From NCBI GenBank assembly GCA_037045055.1, contig JBAOHJ010000002.1, positions 569,528 through 633,527 of the forward strand: 64,000 nucleotides of DNA, given 5' to 3'. Under the pieces are notes generated by a model. It was not told where the DNA came from. It searched no databases and was given only the letters and a program-made list of their open reading frames with translations. This document shows, in pieces, positions 34,149-42,757 of the stretch (its first letter is position 1; each line of letters begins with the position of its first letter). A program made the position numbers and the translations under genes. This DNA comes from Phosphoribacter sp037045055. Lineage in GTDB: Bacteria; Actinomycetota; Actinomycetes; Actinomycetales; Dermatophilaceae.

Positions 34149-35561
34149 TCAGCCGTCCTGTCGGACCGGACCCGGTGGCAGAGGTCCGCACAGGTGTCCC
34201 AGTTCCTCGCGAAGCGCCTCGGCGAGGATGTCGATCTGCGCGAAGCACTCGGGGTCGACGATGATGGCGATGGTCAAGGTCCCGGCATACGACATCACCG
34301 AGAAGTGCACCGTGACGTTCCCGTTGTCGCCCACGCTCATCGGAACGGCGTTTGTCACTCGGGCGCCGTCCAGGCAGACGGTCGCCTGCGGTCCCCGGAC
34401 ATTCGTCACGAGCGTGTGAAAGCGCCTCTGGTGGCGCAGGTACCCGCGGTATGCCCCGAGCGCGGCGAGGGGGCGGAAGAGCCAGCCGAGCGTGGCGATC
34501 GGGGGCGGCCCGAGGGCCAGTGCCCGCTGCGCCCGCACCTGCCTTGCCACCCGGGCGAGCCGGTCCTCGACGGAGCCGGAGGTCGGTACCGGCACGAGCA
34601 TGGGCGCGACGAGGTTGCCCGACTCGGCGTCGGTCTCGCCCCGTCGGCCCGAGACCGGCACGACCACCACGAGGGGATCGATCGCCTCGCCACGTGCCGC
34701 GAGCACCCGAGCCAACGCGGCGCCAGTCGTCACCAGGATCGCGTCGTTGACCGTCGCCCCCTGTCTGTGCGCGGCAGCCCGCAGCGGGCAGAGATCCGCG
34801 GTGACCACGGCAATCTGTCGGCGCGGCCCCGTCGGGCGCAGCAGGGAGCATGGGGCCGCCTTTGGGGGACGCCAACCCCCGCCGGCTGTCATGGACCGGC
34901 GCACGTCGCCGCACCGATGTCGTATGCCGCGCACCGCCTGCCATCGGTCGAGCCATGCCTGGGCGAGCAGGGCACCGCGCCCGGGCATCGGCGCGACGGT
35001 CGGGATCTCGACGCTCGGCCCCCCCGGGTCGACGAGCCCGGCCAGCATGGCCAGGCCGCCGAGTCCGTCGGAGAGGACATGATGCATGACGATGACCAGC
35101 CCGGCCCGGCCACCGCCTCGGCCGGTGACCAGGACAGCCCGCCACAGCGGGGCACTCCATGGCAACGGGGTCGTCACCGCGGCCAGCGCAAGGTCGTACA
35201 GCTGCCGGTCGTTCGCGCCCTCCGCGACCGTGCTCTCGCTGACGTGCCTGCGGATGTCGAAACCCGGGTCGTCGACCCAGATCGGCCCGCCGCAGCCGCA
35301 CGGAGCGCGGATGAGTCGGCGTCGCAGTCGTGGCACGGATCGGGTCCGCTGCTCCAACACGGTCCTCAGTCCAGTGGCGTCGAGCGCGCCGGCAGACTCC
35401 AGCAGCAGCAGGACACCGATCTGTTCCGGCATCCCGCCACGACTGTTCATGGCCAGCATGGCGCGGTCGGTCGACGAGGCCCGCAGCACGGGCGGCGTGG
35501 TCAGGGCCGCCTCCGGCGGTCTCGGACGCCCGCCCTGACCCCGGCGCCGACGCCGAGGCAT
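34149..35561 (-). CDS. WS/DGAT family O-acyltransferase (wax ester/triacylglycerol synthase)
   Basis: 470 aa. The catalytic HHxxxDG motif appears as HHVLSDG (about residue 160); other family landmarks are the N-terminal LLLESAGALDATGLRTVLEQR, the V-N-D-A-I-L motif (GATVNDAILVTTGAAL) and VTNVRGP near the C-terminus. Makes triacylglycerols or wax esters from acyl-CoA. Its ATG overlaps the stop of the upstream F420-type gene by one base (TGATG), so they form an operon. Confidence 0.92.
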   Translation of the reverse strand: MPRRRRRGQGGRPRPPEAALTTPPVLRASSTDRAMLAMNSRGGMPEQIGVLLLLESAGALDATGLRTVLEQRTRSVPRLRRRLIRAPCGCGGPIWVDDPGFDIRRHVSESTVAEGANDRQLYDLALAAVTTPLPWSAPLWRAVLVTGRGGGRAGLVIVMHHVLSDGLGGLAMLAGLVDPGGPSVEIPTVAPMPGRGALLAQAWLDRWQAVRGIRHRCGDVRRSMTAGGGWRPPKAAPCSLLRPTGPRRQIAVVTADLCPLRAAAHRQGATVNDAILVTTGAALARVLAARGEAIDPLVVVVPVSGRRGETDAESGNLVAPMLVPVPTSGSVEDRLARVARQVRAQRALALGPPPIATLGWLFRPLAALGAYRGYLRHQRRFHTLVTNVRGPQATVCLDGARVTNAVPMSVGDNGNVTVHFSVMSYAGTLTIAIIVDPECFAQIDILAEALREELGHLCGPLPPGPVRQDG

Positions 35562-36106
35562 CAGCGACTGGGCGTGCCGGCGCGTCGATCGACGCGGAAC
35601 ACCGGGTACCGGTCGGCGACCTGCGCGATCTGGGCGAGGGAGGCGTCAGGGTCGATGCCGAAGTAGTGGCGCGCCTCCGAGGTCCGCGCCACGGCGCGCC
35701 CGCGTGAGCCGGGCCGGTTGACGTAGGCACGGATGATGTCGGGACGTTGCCCGGCCGGCACCTCGACCAGATGTGCGGCCCGCCGTCGCCGGTGGGCGGT
35801 CACCAGGACGTCCCCGCCGGCGGCACGGACGTTACGGACCCACTCGGACTCGCCGGCCAGGGACACGAGGTAGTCCGCGCCGTCGTGGGTGACCTGCACC
35901 AGCAGGCTCCTGCGCGGGACCCCGGTCCGTCGCCCGGCCACGTCGAGCTGGACGACATAGCTGGGTGCCAGCCCGAGGCGCAGGATCCAGGGGGCGATGG
36001 ACTTCAGGTGCCGGTAGAAGGCCGGTGGCCGGCGGTAGCTGCTGGGTTTGGCGTACTCGACGGGCCGGAAGAAGCCTTCGGGCAGCCAGCGACGGGTCGC
36101 GGTCAT
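35561..36106 (-). CDS. Nitroreductase/deazaflavin (F420)-dependent oxidoreductase, Ddn-like
   Basis: 181 aa. The split beta-barrel pattern of the Ddn/FDOR family is visible: VVQLDVAGRRTGVPRRSLLVQVTHDGADYLVSLAGESEWVRNVRAAGGDV, where the G-R-x-T-G and the S-x-W-x-x-N segments are diagnostic. Uses F420H2 as hydride donor in characterised relatives; the substrate here is unknown. Coupled to the WS/DGAT gene downstream. Confidence 0.88.
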   Translation of the reverse strand: MTATRRWLPEGFFRPVEYAKPSSYRRPPAFYRHLKSIAPWILRLGLAPSYVVQLDVAGRRTGVPRRSLLVQVTHDGADYLVSLAGESEWVRNVRAAGGDVLVTAHRRRRAAHLVEVPAGQRPDIIRAYVNRPGSRGRAVARTSEARHYFGIDPDASLAQIAQVADRYPVFRVDRRAGTPSR

Positions 36107-36171
36107 CGGTCATCGACCTCGCTTCTCACTTTCGGACACGGGTTGGAGCGCGAGCGCGGCAGACATCCTCG

Positions 36172-36193
36172 GACGCGAGTCATGTCTCGCGTC
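36172..36193 (-). terminator. 8-bp perfect hairpin overlapping the stop codon of the membrane-protein gene
   Basis: GACGCGAG-TCATGT-CTCGCGTC: the stop codon (36180-36182) lies at the edge of the loop. No T-tract. It could end transcription before the downstream Ddn-like gene or just be an mRNA 3' structure. Confidence 0.4.
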
Positions 36194-36920
36194 GCCGGCC
36201 GAGGCGGAGGAGGCGAAGCCCCATGAGGGTGAACCACGTCGGCAGGAGTAGGCCATAGACGAGGTATGCCGGTCCGATGAGCGGGCGGAGGGCCTCGCTG
36301 GCGATGCCGATGACTCCGGTCGCCATGCCCAGCAGGGCCAGTCCCTGGCCAAGACCGCCGGGGCGTACCAGCCAGGACAGGACGAGGATCGCGGCCGCAG
36401 TGAGGATGCCGGCCCAGGTGACGGCATTCGTCGCCGCGATGAGCGCATTGGCCGAGTCGGCCAGCCCGGCCCGTTCGGCTGCCGTCCCTGACTGCTCGTA
36501 GGAGCTGCTCAGCACCACGAGTCCGCCGTGCAGCGACTGCGGACTGCTGCCCACGGAGAGGGCGACGATCTCCGACGCGATCCCGACCAGGCCACCGATG
36601 GCGGCGATGCCCGGGTCCACGCGCCTGAGCGCGACTGCAGCGGCCGCGAAGACCAGCAAGGCGGGCACGCTCAGCCCGACGAAGCACACCAGCTCGGTGA
36701 CATAGAGCGCCTTGTGGGTCGAGATGAACCTCAGCACGGCCTCGCCCTCGACCGGTGGCACCGGAAAGGCGAGCACCAGGACCATGGGCAGGCCCACCAG
36801 CGCGAGAAACACCAGTCCCGACACGCCCCCGATCCGGTAGAGGCGCGCCCACGAGTCGGCCTCGTCGTCCGGGCGTCGAGCCGGACCCAGGGGCGGGGAC
36901 GGCGTCGGGGGAGCGCTCAT
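36180..36920 (-). CDS. Integral membrane protein, DUF4386-like (tentative)
   Basis: 246 aa with about six hydrophobic segments after a charged, proline-rich N-terminus (first ~25 residues). The layout, with ALYVTELVCFVG and a long loop SSSYEQSGTAAERAGLADSANA before TM4, resembles DUF4386-type membrane proteins, but I do not recognise the family with certainty. No catalytic motif. Upstream of and in the same orientation as the Ddn-like and WS/DGAT genes (73-bp gap). Confidence 0.75.
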   Translation of the reverse strand: MSAPPTPSPPLGPARRPDDEADSWARLYRIGGVSGLVFLALVGLPMVLVLAFPVPPVEGEAVLRFISTHKALYVTELVCFVGLSVPALLVFAAAAVALRRVDPGIAAIGGLVGIASEIVALSVGSSPQSLHGGLVVLSSSYEQSGTAAERAGLADSANALIAATNAVTWAGILTAAAILVLSWLVRPGGLGQGLALLGMATGVIGIASEALRPLIGPAYLVYGLLLPTWFTLMGLRLLRLGRRRET

Positions 36921-37259
36921 CGTCGGGTCGTGTCGCGGGGCCGGGGCCGGGGCCGGTATCGCGCGCCGCCAGGCCAGCTCAGGTATGCACTGCGCGCGCG
37001 GGAGTGAGGCCGACGACCGGGGGCACTCTCCGAGGGCATGGTCTGCCTCGATCCTGGGCTCCGCGCGTCTCGTTGGCCACGCGGGATGCTCACCTCGAGT
37101 GTGCGCCCACCCGGGGACGGAGGCGGCGGAACATGACGAAGTAGACCTGCCGAATCCTTGACATCCGTGGTCTGTGGGGATCGAGCCGATGCGAGGGCCG
37201 CGCCCGCCCCGAGGCCCGCGCCTGGTATGCCGCGCACCCGGGCGCGGCCAGCCATGGAG
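36921..37259. other. 339-bp gap, no gene seen
   Basis: No reading frame with convincing codon use or a recognisable product. One GTATGCCG copy lies at 37225. The region must hold the promoter of the leftward membrane-protein gene. No clear hairpin after the gene at 37260-37517. Confidence 0.5.
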
Positions 37260-37517
37260 TCAGGCCGTGACGCCCGAGTCGCGCCAACGGTGGTGGGCGC
37301 CGGTGCTCGGCAGCGAGGGTCCACCGTCGAGCTCGCGCAGCAGGCGCCGAGCCTGCCGGTCGACCAGCAGCGGCACGAAGTCGCGGACCGGACCGGTGAG
37401 CCGCCCGTGGGCCACTCGCACGGCCGCTTCGACGATCTCGGGGGCGACCGACGGGAAGGCCAGCAGCAGGGCGTCGTACACGTCGCCGACCGCCCGGGCC
37501 TCCCGGCGTTCATGCAT
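37260..37517 (-). CDS. Small protein with three-helix-bundle dimerization domain
   Basis: 85 aa. Sequence such as AFPSVAPEIVEAAVRVAHGRLTGPVRDFVPLLVDRQARRLLREL fits the small three-helix-bundle proteins common in mycobacteria and other Actinobacteria (function unknown). The ATG at 37517 precedes MHERREA. Isolated gene with its own promoter. Confidence 0.75.
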   Translation of the reverse strand: MHERREARAVGDVYDALLLAFPSVAPEIVEAAVRVAHGRLTGPVRDFVPLLVDRQARRLLRELDGGPSLPSTGAHHRWRDSGVTA

Positions 37518-37620
37518 GGTTCATCGTGCATTAGCGCGATGCTCACCACAACACTGGCCGACCCCGAGCGCGCCCTGGCCCGCAGGTGCGGCCTCGCTCG
37601 GATCCTCCCGTCGAGTACCG

Positions 37621-37741
37621 CAGACCCGGCAAGCCCAGGGACTCCGCTGCCCTCACAGACCCGGCCAGCTCAGGGACTCCGCTGCGCTCGCAGACCCGGT
37701 TAGCGCAGGGACTCCGCTTCGCCCGGCGACCCGGCCAGCCC
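37621..37741. repeat. 35-bp tandem repeat, about 3.5 units, upstream of glmU
   Basis: Units begin CAGACCCGG at 37621, 37656 and 37691, with a partial unit near 37726; the core CAGGGACTCCGCT is conserved between units. It ends about 35 bp before the glmU start. No spacers of differing sequence, so not a CRISPR. Confidence 0.85.
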
Positions 37742-37775
37742 GGGGCCGATCACGGCCCTCGGTAGACTCCGACCC

Positions 37776-39317
37776 GTGACGACCCCGCGCCCGACCGCCG
37801 TGATCGTCCTTGCCGCCGGTGAGGGCACCCGGATGGTGTCGGCGACACCCAAGGTCCTGCACAGCATCGGCGGGCGGACCCTGCTCGGCCACGCCATGGC
37901 CGCCGCGCGCGGTGCGGAGCCGGCATACCTGGCCGTGGTCGTCCGTCACGAGCGCGAGCGGGTCGCCGGGCACGTGGCCGAGCTGGACCCGGATGCCGTG
38001 GTCGCCGACCAGGACGAGGTCGCCGGCACGGGTCGGGCCACCGAGTGCGGGCTCGACGCCCTGCCGGCCGATCTCACCGGGACCGTCGTCGTCACCTATG
38101 GCGACGTCCCACTGCTGACCAGCGCGACCCTGCGCGAGGTCCTCGCCGCCCACGACCGTGCCGCGGCGGCGGTCACCGTCGTCACATCCGTCGTGCCCGA
38201 CCCGTCCGGGTACGGGCGCATCGTGCGCGGGATCGACGGCGGGGTCGACGCCATCGTCGAGCACCGGGACGCCACGGCCGAGCAACTGACCATCGCCGAG
38301 ATCAACTCGGGCATCTACGCCTTCGACGCCCAGGTGCTGCGCTCCGGCCTGTCCAAGGTGGGCACCGACAACGCCAAGGGCGAGAAGTACCTCACCGACG
38401 TGGTCGCCCTGGCCCGCGCCGACGGACGCGCGGTGCAGGCGTTCGTGCTGGCCGACCTGTGGCAGGCCGAGGGGGTCAACGACAAGGTGCAGCTGGCCCG
38501 GCTGGGGGGCGAGCTCAACCGGCGCACCGTCGAGGCAGCCATGCGCGCCGGCGCCATCGTCCGCGACCCGGCGACGACGTGGATCGACGCCACGGTGTCC
38601 ATCGGGCGAGACACCCTGATCCACCCGCACACCCAGCTGCTCGGGGCGACGACGATCGGCGAGGACGCCGTCATCGGCCCGGACACCACGCTCACCGACA
38701 TGGAGGTCGGCGACGGGGCGACGGTATGCCGCACCCAGGCCGCTCTCTCGGTGATCGGGCCCGGCGCCTCGGTCGGCCCCTACGCCTACCTGCGCCCCGG
38801 CACCGAGCTGGGCGCCGAGGGGCGGATCGGGGCCTTCTGCGAGACCAAGAACGCCCACATCGGCGCCACGTCGAGACTCTCACGCCTGTCGTATGCCGGT
38901 GACGCCACGATCGGGGATCGCACCAGCATCGGCGCGGGATCGGTCTTCGCCAACTTCGACGGCCGGGCCAAGCATCACACCACGGTCGGCAACGACTGCC
39001 GGATGGGCAGCGACAACACCTTCGTCGCCCCGCTGACGATCGCCGACGGCGTCTACTCCGGCGCCGGCACGGTGATCCGCGCCGACGTGCCGCCCGGGGC
39101 GTTGGCCGTCAACGTCGCCCCGCAGCGCAACCTCGACGAGTGGGTCCTGGACAACCGGCCCCGGTCGAGCTCGGCGGCGGCGGCGCAGGCGGCGATCGAC
39201 GCGGCCGCCGCCAACCGGGCGGGGATCGACGCGGCCGCCGCCGACCGGGCGGCCGGCTCGGCCGCGGTGCCGACCACGCGGCATACCGAGGCCGGCGGGC
39301 AGGCGAGCGATCGGTGA
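37776..39317 (+). CDS. glmU: Bifunctional UDP-GlcNAc pyrophosphorylase / GlcN-1-P acetyltransferase
   Basis: 513 aa, GTG start. N-terminal nucleotidyltransferase with LAAGEGTRMVSATPKVLH; C-terminal left-handed beta-helix hexapeptide domain with the acetyltransferase segment LSRLSYAGDATIGDRTSIGAGSVFANFDG. Makes UDP-GlcNAc for peptidoglycan. The C-terminal tail is extended by an Ala-rich segment containing a 30-bp direct repeat (about 39192-39251, IDAAAANRAG/IDAAAADRAA), as is common in actinobacterial GlmU. Its stop overlaps the prs start (GTGA). Confidence 0.97.
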   Translation: MTTPRPTAVIVLAAGEGTRMVSATPKVLHSIGGRTLLGHAMAAARGAEPAYLAVVVRHERERVAGHVAELDPDAVVADQDEVAGTGRATECGLDALPADLTGTVVVTYGDVPLLTSATLREVLAAHDRAAAAVTVVTSVVPDPSGYGRIVRGIDGGVDAIVEHRDATAEQLTIAEINSGIYAFDAQVLRSGLSKVGTDNAKGEKYLTDVVALARADGRAVQAFVLADLWQAEGVNDKVQLARLGGELNRRTVEAAMRAGAIVRDPATTWIDATVSIGRDTLIHPHTQLLGATTIGEDAVIGPDTTLTDMEVGDGATVCRTQAALSVIGPGASVGPYAYLRPGTELGAEGRIGAFCETKNAHIGATSRLSRLSYAGDATIGDRTSIGAGSVFANFDGRAKHHTTVGNDCRMGSDNTFVAPLTIADGVYSGAGTVIRADVPPGALAVNVAPQRNLDEWVLDNRPRSSSAAAAQAAIDAAAANRAGIDAAAADRAAGSAAVPTTRHTEAGGQASDR

Positions 39318-40294
39318 CCTCGATCCGCAAGAAGACCAAGCGTCACCTGATGATCTTCTCGGGGCGGGCCCACCCGGTCCTGGCCGACCAGGTGGCCGCG
39401 GAGCTCGGCATCCATGTGGCCCCCACGCAGGCCTACGAGTTCGCCAACGGCGAGATCTTCGTGCGATACGAGGCGTCGGTGCGCGGCTGCGACGCATTCG
39501 TCATCCAGAGCCACACGGCGCCGATCAACCAGTGGATCATGGAGCAGCTCATCATGGTCGACGCGCTCAAACGCGCCTCGGCCAAGCGGATCACCGTGGT
39601 GCTGCCCTTCTACGGGTACGCCCGCCAGGACAAGAAGCACCGCGGGCGCGAGCCGATCTCGGCGCGCCTGATGGCCGACCTGTTCGCCACCGCCGGCGCG
39701 GACCGGCTGATGGCCGTGGACCTGCACACCGCCCAGATCCAGGGGTTCTTCGACGGGCCGGTCGACCACCTCATGGCCCTGCCCCTGCTGTCCGAGCACG
39801 TGGTGGCGAGATACGGAGATCTCGACCTGGCCGTCGTCTCGCCCGACGCCGGCCGGATCAAGGTTGCCGAGTACTGGTCTCGGGCGCTGCGCGGGGCGCC
39901 GCTGGCGTTCGTGCACAAGACCCGCGACGAGAGCCGGCCCAACCAGACCAAGGCCAACCGGATCGTCGGCGAGGTGGCCGGGCGCACCTGCATCCTCGTG
40001 GACGACATGATCGACACCGGCGGCACCATCACCCAGGCGGCCGACGCGCTGCGCGCGGCCGGCGCCGCGAACGTCGTCATCGCCGCGACCCACGCGATCC
40101 TCTCCGGCCCGGCGGTGCAGCGGCTCAAGGCGTGCGACATCGCCGAGGTCGTCGTCACGGACACGCTGCCCATCCCCGACGAGCGCCGGTTCGACAGGTT
40201 GACGGTGCTGCCGATCGCCCCGTTGATCAGCCGGGCGATCAAGGAGGTCTTCGAGGACGGCTCGGTGACCAGCTTGTTCCCCGCGGGGGCCTGA
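39314..40294 (+). CDS. prs: Ribose-phosphate pyrophosphokinase (PRPP synthetase)
   Basis: 326 aa. Motifs: FANGEIFVRYEASVRG, YGYARQDKKHRGREPISARLMADL (ATP-binding flexible region), DLHTAQIQGFFDGPVDHL and the PRPP loop ILVDDMIDTGGTI. Supplies PRPP for nucleotide, His and Trp synthesis. Overlaps glmU by 4 nt; the glmU-prs pair is conserved in Actinobacteria. Confidence 0.97.
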   Translation: MTSIRKKTKRHLMIFSGRAHPVLADQVAAELGIHVAPTQAYEFANGEIFVRYEASVRGCDAFVIQSHTAPINQWIMEQLIMVDALKRASAKRITVVLPFYGYARQDKKHRGREPISARLMADLFATAGADRLMAVDLHTAQIQGFFDGPVDHLMALPLLSEHVVARYGDLDLAVVSPDAGRIKVAEYWSRALRGAPLAFVHKTRDESRPNQTKANRIVGEVAGRTCILVDDMIDTGGTITQAADALRAAGAANVVIAATHAILSGPAVQRLKACDIAEVVVTDTLPIPDERRFDRLTVLPIAPLISRAIKEVFEDGSVTSLFPAGA

Positions 40295-40350
40295 GCGGAC
40301 GCGCTCGGTGGGCAGAGCGGCCGAGCCCGGGCACCGGGTGGGGCAACGGC

Positions 40351-42045
40351 TCAGCCGGGGACCGGGTGGATCACGTGGGCGACCACCGCGTCGGTGTTGC
40401 CGAACTGAGCCGGACACGCCAGGGCGGGCGCGGGCTTGACCGACGGGTCGGCCAGGGCTGGGTTGACGCCGGTGTCCCGTTGAGCTATCCGGTCGGCCAT
40501 GTCCCCCCGGGCCGCCAGGCCCTGGTCGCGCAGGTAGCGCTGGTAGGCGTCGACCGCCGGGCAGCCGACCCCGCGGCGGGAGTCGGTGACGATCAGCCAC
40601 GCGCCGGCGTGGTCGGACACGAGGGTGGCGTAGTCGCCCCAGAACTGCCGCCCGAGGCTGTTCTGCGCGCTCGCGGCCGGGTCGCTGGAGACCTCGCTCA
40701 CCCGTTGCGGTGAGGACCACAGCAGCCCCGAGGTCGAGGACACGAGGTAGCTGTCGATAGCCGCGTTGCCGGTGCCGAACGTCGCGGGGTCGCCCGCCAC
40801 CAGGGCTTGGTACCCGACGTCGACCCGCCCGGTGCCGGCCACGTCGAGCCCGGGGAAGAACGCGTACCCCTCGGCGGCACTGACCTGCACGGGCGCGCCC
40901 CAGCTCTCGCCTCGGTCCGCCGACCTGGCCACCACCACCCGGCCACCGTCTGGGGTGCGGGTCGCCCACGCGGCATACAGGATGGTGCTGCCGTCGCGGG
41001 GGTCGGCCGCGATGACGGGGAAACTGTTGGTGCGGAAGCTCGCGCCGGGGATGGGGTCGGCGATGTCCACCACCGGCCCGATCGTCCGGGGCCGCGACCA
41101 CCGGGCGCCGCCGTCGGTCGATATCGCGACGACCTGCTCGGCGCCCTGCTCGAAGGCGACGTAGACCGTGCCGTCCGGGCCCACCGCGCTCGAACTGCCC
41201 TGCCGCCCGTTGCCGGTGGCGTTGTTGCCGGCCGGGGACAGCTGCGTGGGCGCGTCGAAACGGCGAGCGCCGTCGGCGGAGACTGCGACCATCACCGGCT
41301 CGCTGCCGTTGCCGGTGGCCGTGGCGGATCGGAACTCGGTCCACGACAGGTAGACCCGCCCGAAGAACGGGCTGGTGGGGGAGGTGTCGACGGTGAGCCA
41401 GCTCTTGTCGTTGAAGTCCCGGCTGGCCGTCTTGGTGGTGCCGATCACCGGGGCCGACCAGGTGGCGCCGCCGTCGTCGGAGGCGCTGACGACGATGGAC
41501 TCCAGGCCCTTGGCACCGGCCACCGAGGCGAGCGAGCTGTAGTACGCGCGGGCGCCGTGAGCGAAGGTGAAGCCGCCCTGTCCGTCGGGCTTGGGCCCGA
41601 AGACCACGACCGGGTCGCCGTCGGAGACCACGCCGGCACCCTGCCACGAGGGTTGGTCATCGAGCAGGCCGCGGTTGGTCCAGGTGCGCCCGCCGTCGGT
41701 CGAGGTGTAGACGCCGGAGGTGCCGACCCCGGCGACGAACGAGCAGTCCGAGTCGAGGGTGGCACCGCGGACCGGGCCCGGCCCGCAGGGCGGCTGGCGC
41801 TGCTCGTCGTTGGCGCCGGCGATCAACCGGGCCGAGTCGGTGGGGTCGACGGCGATGGTGGGCTCGTTCTGCTTGTTCGTCGGGAAGCGCGCGCTGGCCT
41901 CGGAGCTCGGGTCGCCGGCCACCTGGGGGGCGTTGGCCTGGGCCTGCCCGGGCCCCGGGTCGCCCGCGGCCGTCGGGCCAGGAGCGGTCAGCAGCGCCGC
42001 GCCCATGGCCGCGACCGCGGCGAGGCGTCGCAGGTGGCCGTGCAT
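40351..42045 (-). CDS. Secreted BNR/sialidase-like beta-propeller protein
   Basis: 564 aa. Sec signal peptide (RRLAAVAAMGAALLTAPGPTAAG). At least four Asp-box/BNR motifs (S-x-D-G-G-x-x-W): YTSTDGGRTW, ASDDGGATW, ISTDGGARW, RSADRGESW. Asp-boxes mark beta-propeller blades of sialidases and related exo-proteins, but the catalytic arginines of true sialidases cannot be identified, so enzyme activity is uncertain. GGGAGGTG ribosome site before ATG 42045. Convergent with prs. Confidence 0.85.
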   Translation of the reverse strand: MHGHLRRLAAVAAMGAALLTAPGPTAAGDPGPGQAQANAPQVAGDPSSEASARFPTNKQNEPTIAVDPTDSARLIAGANDEQRQPPCGPGPVRGATLDSDCSFVAGVGTSGVYTSTDGGRTWTNRGLLDDQPSWQGAGVVSDGDPVVVFGPKPDGQGGFTFAHGARAYYSSLASVAGAKGLESIVVSASDDGGATWSAPVIGTTKTASRDFNDKSWLTVDTSPTSPFFGRVYLSWTEFRSATATGNGSEPVMVAVSADGARRFDAPTQLSPAGNNATGNGRQGSSSAVGPDGTVYVAFEQGAEQVVAISTDGGARWSRPRTIGPVVDIADPIPGASFRTNSFPVIAADPRDGSTILYAAWATRTPDGGRVVVARSADRGESWGAPVQVSAAEGYAFFPGLDVAGTGRVDVGYQALVAGDPATFGTGNAAIDSYLVSSTSGLLWSSPQRVSEVSSDPAASAQNSLGRQFWGDYATLVSDHAGAWLIVTDSRRGVGCPAVDAYQRYLRDQGLAARGDMADRIAQRDTGVNPALADPSVKPAPALACPAQFGNTDAVVAHVIHPVPG

Positions 42046-42140
42046 GGTCTGCACCTCCCTCCGATCCCGTCTCACCCGACGGTACGCCGCGGCACCGACA
42101 CCCGGTAGCCCGTTCGGGCAACGCTGTGGACGACGGCGGG

Positions 42141-42683
42141 TCAGCGACTACGGCGGCGGGCCCGGTATGCCGCGACCGCGGCCCGGTTGCCGCAGCCGCT
42201 CTCGCAGTACCGCCGGGACCGGTTCCTGGACAGGTCGACGACGAGGTTGTCGCAGTCGTCGGCGGCGCACTGCCCGAGCCGGTCGAGCGCGCCGGCGCGG
42301 ACCACGTCGACGAGGGCCATCGCCGCCTCGACGGCCATCCGGGTGGCCAACGGCGCCTCCGGTGGGGTGGCGTGCAGGTGCCACCCCCACCCGTCGTGGT
42401 TGACCAGCCGGGGCACCGCGGCGGCCTGCTCGAGCAGCCGGTTCACCTGCTCGACGACGGTCGCCTCGTCGGCGGTCCACAGTCGCCGGATGGTCGGGCG
42501 CAGCGCGCGCACCTGCTGCACCTCGGTGTCGTCGTGGGTCCGGCTGCCGGTCCAGCGCCACGCGGCGACGAAGGCGTCGAGGGCCTCCACGGTGGTCAAC
42601 CGGTCCGCGCCGTCGCCGGGCAGGGTGTTGGCCAGGCCGGCTGCGCCGCGCAACGCGTAAGCCGTGTCATCGGTGAACGTCAT
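42141..42683 (-). CDS. CGNR zinc-finger (ABATE-type) transcriptional regulator
   Basis: 180 aa. The C-terminal CGNR zinc finger is complete: CAADDCDNLVVDLSRNRSRRYCESGCGNRAAVAAYRARR. The N-terminal ABATE domain is the likely ligand-binding part. ATG 42683 is chosen because AGGAG lies 6 nt upstream; a TTG at 42698 is less likely. Divergent from the EamA transporter gene with a perfect palindrome between them, so it probably controls that transporter and itself. Confidence 0.9.
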   Translation of the reverse strand: MTFTDDTAYALRGAAGLANTLPGDGADRLTTVEALDAFVAAWRWTGSRTHDDTEVQQVRALRPTIRRLWTADEATVVEQVNRLLEQAAAVPRLVNHDGWGWHLHATPPEAPLATRMAVEAAMALVDVVRAGALDRLGQCAADDCDNLVVDLSRNRSRRYCESGCGNRAAVAAYRARRRSR

Positions 42684-42713
42684 GTTGACTCCTGACAAGC
42701 GCGAGAGCTAGTC

Positions 42714-42741
42714 TAGTCATCAGCATAAATGATGATGACTA
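42714..42741. promoter_or_regulatory. Palindromic operator between CGNR regulator and EamA transporter
   Basis: TAGTCATCA (42714-42722) and TGATGACTA (42733-42741) form a perfect 9-bp inverted repeat around a 10-bp AT-rich centre with CATAAAT, a -10-like element. The low GC content contrasts sharply with the surroundings. Likely binding site of the adjacent CGNR-type regulator. Confidence 0.7.
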
Positions 42742-42757
42742 ATGACAGGTGCATTCC

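Noticed and set aside
37621..37741. CRISPR array
   Set aside because: The 35-bp units are directly adjacent and imperfect, without unique spacers, and no cas genes are nearby.
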